This document shows positions 44,801-52,354 of a DNA stretch of 60,000 bases, one piece after another. Each line of letters opens with the position of its first letter. The first letter of the stretch is position 1. The DNA comes from Membranipora membranacea. Taxonomy: Eukaryota; Bryozoa; Gymnolaemata; Cheilostomatida; Membraniporidae. The stretch spans positions 999,001 through 1,059,000 of the forward strand of contig OU612066.1 of the NCBI GenBank assembly GCA_914767715.1, in the 5' to 3' direction. The notes under the pieces were generated by a model. The model was not told where the DNA came from, did no database searches, and was given only the letters and a program-made list of their open reading frames with translations. The translations under genes and the position numbers were made by a program.

Positions 44801-46714
44801 GCTGTTATGGCACGCAAGATTGAAGGTAAGTTGTTATGACAGGACTCTATAATATTGTCCAAAAGATTATTTGTTGACGGGTATAATTCAAACAGATCTC
44901 TCAGATTGACTTGGTGACATTCCCTGAAACGTTCCAACAATTCAGTTTAAATTTCCTGTTAAACTTTAAAGGTCCCCAAGCAGGGTTCACCATACAAGAC
45001 AAATCGGCAACACCATGATGTGCAGCTGCTCAAATACACCAATGTCATCAAGTGTCACATGACTTAGGAACTCAGTATTAATAGTGTATATAATCCTGAG
45101 GAAACAACACACATCATCATTAGCCATCATCAACTGAGGCATGTTTTTGAGGCGGCTGATAGACAAATGTAATGAAAATTTGAACAGGTATTAAAAGACT
45201 CTCGCGCACGACATGGTGTTGCTAATTTGTCTTGCATGGAATCCTGCTAGGAGACCTTTAAACCTCTATAAATGGAAATTGGGTAAATTGATGGTTTCAC
45301 AAACACAGACAGGTGCTCAGCGGCAGCAAAATCTAATAATCCATTTTGATATCAACATAATATTCATATAAAAATACATGCAATTAATATATACATATAT
45401 ATGTATATGTATATGTATATACACATATATATGCATACTGATGTTTCATTGAAGATCGATTATAATCAGGTGTCTTATTACAGGCCATATCCCAAAGCAT
45501 GGGCGGCGAAATGCTAGTTGGTTGTTACGATATTTTTATGTTGATATCTAATACCTACCCCCATAATAAATATAACGATTTGCTGTTGGAGTCGGACCAC
45601 TTTTTTTGCCATCTCTCTCGGCTATGAAGTCTATGTAGTGTGGCAAGCCGGCTGGTGCTGCGAGCTAGAAGAAATTATGAAGACTTGAGGCTAAAAAGCA
45701 CTGTATATAAACAATATTAAGGTAGGTAAAATCTATGCTGAATGTTATTGTGTTTTGTAAACCTTCACCTTCATATGCAGTAGTTTATGACATGTATAAT
45801 CTATCCAGGGTATGGAAAGTTACAGGTGGGTTGATATAATAACCAAACAAACAAGAAACCCTTATCAGTATCAATCTCTACAGGGTTATCTCTATGAGCT
45901 TGTTAAACCACTGCTGACATATATAACTCCATGCCAAGCTACTGGCTAGATGTTTTGATGCCACAACTCAACTTTAAATGTTTGACTGATGGCTCTGCTG
46001 GGCAAAGCCCAGCTGTGTCAGCAGTGGTTTAAGACAGATGAGCAAATTCATATTTGAGAATTGCCCACCAATTCATTACTCAGATGCATTTCATCACGAT
46101 TCATCGCAGTGCCAGCTTACCTCGAATTCTGTGATAGATTTATTGATCGCTTTTAGTTCGCATGGAATAGTTTTGACATCATCCGGTTTTTGGTCTACCA
46201 CACAAGAGCCATTGATTTTATCATATCCATAATTTGTATCTCCCTCGATATTGTAATCTTTTTCTACCAAAGTTTTAAAAGTGTATAATCCTTCCTCATT
46301 GTGACTTTTAAGCTCTCCTTTGCTAATAATAGGTGCTGGAGCTACAAACATACAATATCAGTTGCCTTATTCAGTTTAATAAATGTGTTGAACAAACTGG
46401 GTTCAAGGAAAACTGCAGCACAATCTACACAAATTGTTGCATTTGGTATTTTGACAACCAAAAAGGTGAATTCCCAGTTTAACGATATTGGAGAGATGCG
46501 TCCCGCAATGTGAAAATCTACCAATTCTCGATCCCCGCGACAAATTAACATTTCACATTCAATCATTTGTTCGGAATGATGATTTTCACAGCAATTACAA
46601 TCAAGTGGCAGGTGGTATGAGTTTTGAGAATGATAATTTAGGGATTTACAAACCTTGACCGGCTGACATTTGTAGACAGTAGCACACTAAGCAGAACGAG
46701 CACAACATCAACAT
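32767..46714 (-). CDS. FN3-Sushi single-pass receptor-like gene, 13 exons
   Basis: The span covers 13 exons: 46714-46654, 46341-46121, 45664-45559, 44240-44086, 40613-40469, 39847-39668, 39003-38845, 37746-37435, 36654-36466, 35265-35181, 34812-34709, 34078-34034 and 32852-32767. They total 1,848 bases, giving 615 residues and a stop. Every junction is GT-AG and phase-compatible. Domains: signal peptide (1-19), four FN3-like sandwiches (about 20-129, 130-229, 230-342, 343-446), Sushi (447-509), transmembrane helix (about 515-537), and a basic tail (538-615). The first two FN3-like domains are each split by a phase-0 intron between phase-1 introns, and the third by a phase-1 intron. The layout suggests a cell-surface adhesion or ligand-binding receptor. 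No known gene is recognised; function is unknown. Small exons could still be missing. Confidence 0.75.
33119..33366. mobile_element. MITE with CAGGG..GTCTTTCAATTAGAAA termini
   Basis: A 248-bp element in intron 12 of the receptor. Inverted ends GTCTTTCAATTAGAAA are preceded by CAGG on both sides. Internal CACTCACTGAGTGAGCG palindromes are present. A partial relative lies at 25,020-25,175. No clean target duplication was seen. Confidence 0.75.
34034..34078 (-). CDS. Receptor exon 12: short tail exon
   Basis: A 45-base exon (TCTGTTTCAG acceptor, A|GTAAGA donor) encodes RLSGANLSAKRSGS. Its reality rests on phase compatibility with both neighbours. Confidence 0.6.
34709..34812 (-). CDS. Receptor exon 11: juxtamembrane tail
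   Basis: It encodes KMSSQKRVFALEGTEGTK then GKKHHDRRRWAGSK. The polypyrimidine acceptor is TTTTTTCAG; the donor G|GTCAGA is weak. Confidence 0.65.
35181..35265 (-). CDS. Receptor exon 10: transmembrane helix
   Basis: It encodes ASTSSVYAAVGSVAAI then CILTIVGMSIYYM, a ~22-residue hydrophobic helix. Same phases (1 to 2) as the homolog at 14,501-14,594. Confidence 0.75.
35944..35974. repeat. Short hairpin
   Basis: CTAATTTTCTTTT and its complement lie almost back to back in intron 9. No function is evident. Confidence 0.5.
36466..36654 (-). CDS. Receptor exon 9: Sushi/CCP domain
   Basis: The exon has four Cys in CCP order: SQCDHPETINGIIGNS, YTLQCKDRYQLL, SWECLDGKW and GLDCVS. It contains the canonical C.dG.W....C ending. 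A complete domain in one exon with phase-1 boundaries is typical of Sushi modules. Confidence 0.8.
37435..37746 (-). CDS. Receptor exon 8: FN3-like domain 4
   Basis: A 312-base exon with phase 1 on both sides. It has VPLAVTATPD (A strand), INIKW-like VNIKWALHAQ (B), SLTIKLCRVQ (C) and DGQYRVTMSASS (F strand). Broken copies are at 8.4 kb and 16.4-16.7 kb. Confidence 0.75.
37817..38565. repeat. Minisatellite in intron 7, 19/38-bp units in a 150-bp higher-order array
   Basis: Units are CTGGTCCCCACCCCCCTAC, with GAGTGCTATAA spacers every one to three units. A block of about 150 bp repeats three times (compare 38,081, 38,231 and 38,381). The minus strand is G-rich (GGGGGGTGGGG). Confidence 0.95.
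38845..39003 (-). CDS. Receptor exon 7: FN3-like domain 3, second half
   Basis: It encodes TNISADISQDFFKAGHKYRF then NMVINGYPGKN. KYRFNMVING fits the F strand of an FN3 sandwich. Phase 1 on both sides. Confidence 0.65.
39170..39310 (-). mobile_element. Degenerate tRNA-derived SINE
   Basis: The minus strand has AGACTATGTCACAAGGC (A-box-like) and GGAGTTTAATCCC (B-box-like) about 45 bases apart. Weakly preserved, in intron 6. Confidence 0.4.
39668..39847 (-). CDS. Receptor exon 6: FN3-like domain 3, first half
   Basis: It encodes PSPEIKFEVRFHHPASG, GQFFFDLEMTAF and SLNITIEKYDW, alternating beta-strand patterns. Phase 1 on both sides, with a GTGAGT donor. Confidence 0.65.
39935..40235 (+). mobile_element. 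Full-length tRNA-derived SINE
   Basis: The head has GATTGGTCTGACAGTTAAGG (A-box region) and AAGTTCAATTCTC (B-box-like). A body of about 200 bp follows, with a tail of repeated TTTTGAT near 40,210-40,232. It lies in intron 5, antisense to the gene. Confidence 0.75.
40469..40613 (-). CDS. Receptor exon 5: FN3-like domain 2, second half
   Basis: It encodes WEAKAIVPFTLSELNGGMRY then KCNSRIKLLTSS. L..L.GGM.Y.c..r fits the E-F loop and F strand of FN3. Phase 0 start, phase 1 end. Confidence 0.7.
40862..40950 (+). mobile_element. tRNA-derived SINE head
   Basis: CATAGCGCAGTGGTCGCAGC (A box) and GGTCCGAATCC (B box) are 33 bases apart and well preserved. The body is short or absent before the MITE at 40,973. 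Confidence 0.65.
40973..41247. mobile_element. TTAA-type foldback MITE, family 2
   Basis: Long inverted arms (about 70 bp): TGCCACAGCTGGGCTTTGC at the left, with its inverted counterpart near 41,218-41,240. TTAA lies at the left flank. A shorter relative is at 45,907-46,028. Confidence 0.75.
41386..42210. mobile_element. Nested element with 7-bp target duplication
   Basis: The terminal repeats begin CAATGAACT[GA]AACCTCC and extend through AGGAAGAACAACT. The flanks carry ATCGCAG on both sides, while the uninterrupted right arm of the host element has ATCGCAG only once. This fits a hAT-like insertion (8 bp usual) with one changed base, or a true 7-bp duplication. Confidence 0.75.
42516..42545. 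repeat. Perfect 30-bp palindrome
   Basis: The half-site is CACAGAGTAAGGATA. It lies near the centre of the large inverted-repeat element. Confidence 0.9.
44086..44240 (-). CDS. Receptor exon 4: FN3-like domain 2, first half
   Basis: It encodes PLPPRDLEIWIKDPPNE, KLRIILGKRKKQ and FTEITCKAAEGG. Phase 1 to 0, with a GTGAGC donor. Homologs are at 17,810 (+) and 7,986 (-). Confidence 0.7.
44970..45257. mobile_element. TTAA-type MITE, family 3
   Basis: A 288-bp element in intron 3. Terminal repeats AGGTC[CT]CC.AGCAGG are followed inward by CAAGACAAAT and GCAACACCATG. TTAA flanks both ends. Confidence 0.75.
45370..45435. repeat. Alternating TATA/TG microsatellite
   Basis: A run of ATATAC, TATATG and GTATAT units that can fold on itself. 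Confidence 0.8.
45559..45664 (-). CDS. Receptor exon 3: FN3-like domain 1, second half
   Basis: It encodes LAAPAGLPHYIDFIAERDG then SGPTPTANRYIYYG. Phase 0 to 1, with a GTAGGT donor. Conservation of the PAGLPH motif in relics at 8.1 and 17.66 kb supports it as a true exon. Confidence 0.65.
45907..46028. mobile_element. TTAA-type MITE, family 2, short copy
   Basis: A 122-bp element bounded by TTAA on both sides, with terminal repeats ACCACTGCTGACA. It shares GGCTCTGCTGGGCAAAGCCC with the 40,973 copy. Confidence 0.8.
46121..46341 (-). CDS. Receptor exon 2: FN3-like domain 1, first half
   Basis: It encodes PAPIISKGELKSHNEEGLY, TNYGYDKINGSCVVD and TIPCELKAINKSITEFE. Phase 1 to 0, with a GTAAGC donor. 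It has NGS and NKS glycosylation sequons. Confidence 0.7.
46654..46714 (-). CDS. Receptor exon 1: signal peptide
   Basis: ATG at 46,714 opens MLMLCSFCLVCYCLQMSAGQ, a hydrophobic signal peptide. The DNA is homologous to the exons at 6304 and 18,943, but a one-base deletion near the start shifts the frame. The new frame is still hydrophobic and joins exon 2 in phase. Confidence 0.65.
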
Positions 46715-47020
46715 TGCTTGTAGATTGAGCTATAGGATTGTGTAGGGATTAAATATTCCATGGAGCCTTTCTTGTACAAATTTGATGATTGACGATTACT
46801 ATCTTGCGATGAAGCAAAGATTAGAATGGTTGAGAATAATCCTGACTTTCAAATTGTTTCATGGCAATTGACTGATCAAAGATACCATACATCCCTTCGT
46901 AGTGCTTACTAGAAACAATCTATCACTTTATGTTTCTTCACAATGTAGATACTTTTGATGGACTTGCACTGTTGGTAAAATAGTAGAGCTTCTACTAGGG
47001 TCCCACTTTCGTCATCTCAT
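46715..47020 (-). promoter_or_regulatory. Conserved receptor-family upstream region, copy C
   Basis: Upstream of the receptor ATG. It shares the CTTCTACTAGGGTCC block (about 46,985), the GTAGATACTTTTGATGGA block, and a 23-base run (46,894-46,916) with copies A and/or B. Confidence 0.6.
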
Positions 47021-47238
47021 GACTAAACATATAATTCCACTCCTAATATCGTGAGTCATGATAATGCTAGTGGTCGGGTTCTGAGTGAAACTAATAGTTA
47101 CAATAAATTACAGTTATTTTTGAGGTATTTTTCATTGTTATTAAGCTAAAGGAACCCTTAATTAGTTCTATATAGTCATTATTATAATAGTAACTATTAG
47201 AAACAGTGTAAATACAAAACATGAAAGTATGTCATCCC

Positions 47239-47307
47239 CTAGCCTGTCTTGACAAGCTTGGTTCCCTCCCCCCCCCCAACCGAACAAAGCTTGTCAAGAC
47301 AGGCTAG
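47239..47307. repeat. Hairpin with perfect 21-bp arms
   Basis: The arms start CTAGCCTGTCTTGACAAGC and are exact complements. The loop of ~27 bases contains a long C run. Confidence 0.85.
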
Positions 47308-47309
47308 TC

Positions 47310-48060
47310 ATCTCTATGAAAACTTATTTTTATGTCATCATTGTATCCTCATTGCTGATCCTCTAAAGTTCTTAGTGTAGTTCCCTTATGTATCCTTAAA
47401 CTTTTCAGTCCTAACCACTTAACATAGCGATTGTTCTCCCTTGTTGAAAACCTTGGGAAAGGTTTTGCAGTTCAATCTGGAATTCCATTCTTTTGCCCAA
47501 ACAAAAATAGATTAGCTCAAGGTCATAAGTTTGTACAACCGAGAGTTTCTTTTCTCCTTCCTTTCATGCTGAAATTCTAAAAGTGTTCAACCAACTTTGG
47601 AAATTTCCCTCCCTCCTCCCTATTACAAATATCAAAGTGGGTGGAATCAAGTACTCACTTAGAATTGAAGTGAGAATGTATTAAATGTTAAAATAAGGTT
47701 AGGAATTTCCCAAACTTAAAACCATACTTAACAAATAGGAATAATTAGAAGGAGCTAAATCTGTATGTTCCTGTCTGCTCTCATAGTTTGCCTCAGACTT
47801 CTCCCCATTCGGTGTGTCGCCACTGCCAACCTAATTATAATCGCCAAATGACGTATAAGACGTCCCCTACCCCAGAGAGGGAGGTTTTTGACTATAATTG
47901 AGATACCAATTGTGATAGAATAATAACAATACCTATCTAGGGTAACAGACCGGTAAGAGCCTCCTCCCATCTTTCATATCCGTTGGCGATATTGAATCGA
48001 TAGGCCTTGACTGTTGTGTCTGACAGAGTTGTAGGCAGTATTGTATCTTACAGTACATTG
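47310..48060. other. Non-coding stretch
   Basis: No gene recognised; it separates the receptor promoter from a hAT element. Confidence 0.4.
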
Positions 48061-48070
48061 CACAATAGGC

Positions 48071-48909
48071 TAGGGGTGGAACGACCTCTTGAGGTTGGAG
48101 TTGAATTTCGGATATTTGACCTCGGATTCAACCACAAACCGGATCGGATATGTGTTATGCCTGATCCGAGATGATACATTTTTAATCAACACTTACTTAT
48201 CTTTATCTCACTAAAATGACAAGGAAAGAAGTATGATATTCATTAATTTGTAGTTCAGATTAGATAATGGAGTTTGGCTGAAAGCACTCAGTGGTGATCA
48301 GTAGGCAATCAATACCTATCTTATTTTCATAGCTAATTATATTGTTGCTGATTAAATTTGATGGATGTGTTTTTCTGCTGAAATTGAGAGAAGCATCTTT
48401 ACTCAGATCGTTGTGAATAAGGACAAATTTTTGTCCAATGATGTTCCCTGTAACAAACTATCTCGTTTAATGTACAAGGTTATCCTCTTCTTCAAAGTAG
48501 GAGGACAATTCCTATCCTATGAGCAGGGAGTTTGTTCAAACTCAGTGATTACAAACATCGGGGTTTGAGCAATGAACTAAACCTCATTGGTTTGAGTGAT
48601 CCTGGCAAATTGAGTCAAGAGATCATTGTACTCATTAAATGATACTTTCGAATAAACTGTTTGAGTGATAAGTTGGTCCTTGTAAAGTATTATATCCAAG
48701 CAGATACATGCGCATTTAAATTAGGGTAATGGTTCAGGGAAAAGATTGTTGACGCTGTTTATCCATGTATTCAATGACCTTAACTGTATATTATGGTGCA
48801 GAAGTACAGCTGTTTGGACTTGGCGTTTGTACGCGTTATCCGGATCCGATCCGAGGTTGAATTTATCGACCGATCCGAGGTTGCCTAACCCTGATCCGTT
48901 CCACCCCTA
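48071..48909. mobile_element. hAT-type non-autonomous element
   Basis: An 839-bp element with terminal repeats TAGGGGTGGAACG. Flanks CAATAGGC and AAATAGGC form an 8-bp target duplication with one difference. Subterminal repeats GGATC[CG]GA.CCGAGGTTG occur in inverted orientation. A 67-codon frame inside has no transposase motif. Confidence 0.85.
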
Positions 48910-49274
48910 AAATAGGCAGCAAATCACAAAAAATGCTGCCGGCAAAAGAGAAAGTGATCAAAAAATGGTTATATGCAGGAGCATGCCTAATTCAAGGATA
49001 TAAACATTTTCACAGGTATGCTAGCCAATATGAGTCGCAAAAATTAATTTATTAAATAAGACCAGCTAATAAAACATCCGAAATATTGTCATAACTAACA
49101 AAAGATAACAAAATGATAGAATCTAAATTAAATGTATGGCATGGAAGAACACGTCCAAAGTTGTATTTTATAAAAATGTTGTGTTGATGTCAATTAAAAC
49201 AATGATACAAATTATGTTAAAGAGAAAGAGGGAGCTGTAGATGAGAGCTTGCTTAGTGAATTCGAGATCAAATT

Positions 49275-49460
49275 TACTAATTTTTTATTTTTAATACTTT
49301 ATTTATATACTATATCAATGTATTAATTAAATTATTGATAAATTTTTAATAAATTTATACATCAATAATTAGTTATATATTAACAATATATTAAAAAAAT
49401 TATTGATATAATAATTTATTTATTAATAAAATATTTTTAATATACTATAAACATTAATTC
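49275..49460. repeat. Very AT-rich, self-complementary tract
   Basis: Nearly pure A/T with many TTATTAAT-type inverted motifs. Nothing else is visible between 48.9 and 49.87 kb. Confidence 0.7.
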
Positions 49461-49876
49461 CTTCAAAGTCATCATTTTAACGTTCACATAGTTTGTCTTA
49501 CCATCAAAAAAATGAACTACTATAAAACGCATATGCCCACTCTCGCTGTATTATTCAGTGTAGTTGGGTTATGTAACCCAACAGTGGTCCCTAGTTAGTA
49601 TTAACATAATCGTCAATGCCTGACATTGCATAATTTGTTGGATAAGATGATCGATGTTTGACACATTGTGATTGATAGGGCGATTAGCAAGACACTATCT
49701 TGATCGATCATACCTTTGTTATCATTTTCGTGTACAGTTTCAAATCTCATCATTTTCATAATAAACTCACTATGACGTCATTGTTTACATTTTTGATTGG
49801 TCTAACTTATTTGGGATTCCCAAGATTTTTCACAAACATAACACACAGGACACACAACTCTTATGGACAAATTATC

Positions 49877-50082
49877 TTAATGTTCATCCCAATGCAGACA
49901 GGCCATATGTGTATACCTATAGTGAGTTGTTATAGAGACAATGGAATGATAAATATTATTTCTGGCTACAGTGCAGTGTTCAAATGTATTTATTCTAAGC
50001 GGACATTCACTGAAACACTTGAGTCTTCCTTGTGTAGCATTCTTCTGTTTTGCACGACTTGGCTGCGCATCCAAGGTACCTT
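49877..50082 (-). pseudogene. Orphan copy of the receptor basic-tail exon
   Basis: After a TTAAGCAG acceptor it encodes GTLDAQPSRAKQKNATQGR, matching GTLGAKPSRKKKEGRRKRK of exon 13 (32,852), including acceptor phase. The frame then runs on for ~50 unrelated codons to a stop at 49,877. No matching transmembrane exon was found upstream (50-57 kb). Confidence 0.5.
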
Positions 50083-50264
50083 CTGCTTAATAAAGCAAGA
50101 GCACATTTGATGGTTATATCATCTCATAAATTAGCTAACCTAAAGCCAACTAGATCTGAAAGGGTATCCATGGTTACAAACAAGTCCTCATTGATTAATA
50201 GCAGATTGGATAGGGAACAATTCATCCAACAGTTTTGGGACCTCCCCTATACTGAAATGGCACT

Positions 50265-50360
50265 AAACTAAGTGGCAGCATCTACTTTTGGTTTTGCACA
50301 AAACTGATGTTGCATAGCACATTCTTTACCACCCATTGATGCATTGCTGCGAAACTGTGT
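50265..50360 (-). mobile_element. Partial, diverged TTAA MITE (family 1)
   Basis: The minus strand resembles the left ~100 bases of the 51,483 element (TTTCGCAGCAATGCAT start). Only this part is present. Confidence 0.6.
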
Positions 50361-50364
50361 AGTC

Positions 50365-51475
50365 GCTTGAATGAGTTCAAGAGAATTGTTTCATATTCTT
50401 TGTCAAAGTTTAAACGTTGTCAGAACATTTTAATAGTAGGAATCATTCTTGGCTTAACCCCACTGGAACACATCAGAAAGTTGCAAAAGAAACTTTTTTC
50501 CATTACTTCTCAATTTCCATAGGTCATTCCTCTCTGCATAGTTAGCATATTAAATGTTGCACTATTTCTTACTTAATTTAGTGCAACATTCCCATGTTTT
50601 GAGAAGATTTCGAATTCATTGTCTGTTCTTCTTGTATGGAAATTACCCACAATGCACTATTGTTTCCTATGGCAAGTGCACGGTAAAAAGAAATTAATTT
50701 CAGGTTAAACCGCGTTTAGACAACATCGAAAACGGTTATCCTGACACTTGCATCAATGATGAAACTGTTGTTGTGTGCCTTCCCATCTTCAACTCATACA
50801 GTGTGATGGACCATACAGATTGAATGAGAAAGCTATGTCAAACATTCAGGTCTCAACTGCGTTTCCAAAAGCTAAGGAGGTCAAAGGTATGAGAGCCAGA
50901 AATCAACAAGAAAAGCAGGATAAGCGAGATTAGGGAAGACAGGAGAGCTAAGAGTTTGAACAAGAATTATAAGTATTTATGAGTGAAAGCAACCAGAATC
51001 ATCATGTTATCAAAATCTGCAAACTCAACAAGTGTGAGCAATACATTCAAGGTAGATATCTCGACTTGTCCTCAAATAAACATAAAATAATGGTTTATCA
51101 GAGTACATGTACATGTACGGATACAGGTAGGGTCTATCCGTATTACCCACAACAGTTCTCAATGGCTGTGATATACCATATACTATATAGAGTCACTGCC
51201 CAGTTATTATAATTGTGTTTAAGATCTGTGGCGTTTAAAAATCAAAGATTGTAGCTAATAAGAATTCGGTAGGACAGCCACTTCCCTGCCATAGCTCACT
51301 GGTAATGTCAATGAGATCTTTGAATTATTGAGGTGTTCCCATGCACTTCATTCTAAATATCCTTTATTATCACTAACATTATCATGCAGAAAAACTTAGG
51401 ACATGGAAGATTTATCAGAATGACTAGAGGGAGAAGTTGCCCTCTCTCAACCAATTAAGGATAACTTAGAACTAA
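50365..51475. other. Non-coding stretch
   Basis: No exon recognised. Confidence 0.4.
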
Positions 51476-51482
51476 TGGTTAA

Positions 51483-51859
51483 AGGGCAACCAAGGTTTCG
51501 CAGCAATGCATTAATGGGTAGGAAATAATGTGCTGGGCAGCATCAGCTTTGTGCATTACGCGATGCAAAACTCAAAGTAGTTGCTGACTCTAAGCTGGGT
51601 AACACTTCAGTTTAGGGGAGGTTCCAAGACTTTGCTGTAATAATTATAGAGCACAGGCTAAATAATAACAGGAACAGGAAACTGCTATGTGGTATTCTCT
51701 TTTAGCTGAGTTTGAGTGCCTGATGGAAGAAATGTTTCACAAGAATTCTGGCTGAATAATCATCCGAATTATATTTTGTCTTTTTCCCCATGCAGGAGGT
51801 GCAATCTGCTATTAATCAATGGCCATCAATGAGAAGTTGTTTGAAACCTTGGTTGCCCT
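51483..51859. mobile_element. TTAA-type MITE, family 1, intact copy
   Basis: A 377-bp element with terminal repeats AGGGCAACCAAGGTTTC, flanked by TTAA on both sides (51,479-51,482; 51,860-51,863). TTAA duplication is typical of piggyBac and Kolobok elements. No coding capacity. Confidence 0.85.
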
Positions 51860-52110
51860 TTAACATGCCGCAAATAGGCTACTGTCCTATCGACACCACA
51901 GTCTCACAGGGGCCAGTCACCACTATTGCAGTGGAGAGATTTAATTTTGCAGAAATTGATATTCAAGATACTCAAAATACAAATTTGGATGTGCCTTTGC
52001 ACCTCCAGCTGTATCGGAGGATGCCTAACTGTTTGAGGCCACTACACATTATAGCACAATGATAACAATATACGCATATTATGGAAGCACCAAGTTTATC
52101 ACAGGGTCGT

Positions 52111-52350
52111 CAGGGGGGTCTTTCAATCAAAAACTGCCAAAATTTCAATCTAATCACTCACTCACTGAGTGAATGATACCTGCTAGAATCTTGCTCAGAA
52201 CTCACTGACACATTGATTGACTTTAATCATTCAGAGTGATCGGTTTTGGAGCGAATTCGTTCAATTGAAAGACCAAGTGCGAGATAATTTTTTAGCATTT
52301 TGATAGTGATAACTTGTTTCAGTAAAGCATCGCTCATTCTAATAGAAAAC
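52111..52350. mobile_element. Diverged copy of the CAGGGGGGTCTTTC MITE
   Basis: It shares its left end (CAGGGGGGTCTTTCAAT) and CACTCACTGAGTGA motifs with the element at 33,119-33,366. The right end is decayed. Confidence 0.6.
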
Positions 52351-52354
52351 GTTT

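Noticed and set aside
44746-44940. 64-codon minus-strand ORF with an acceptor-like start
   Set aside because: Its phase fits neither neighbour exon, and exons 2-3-4 join without it.
49700-50110. 136-codon plus-strand ORF
   Set aside because: It overlaps the minus-strand copy of the receptor tail exon, which has clear homology.
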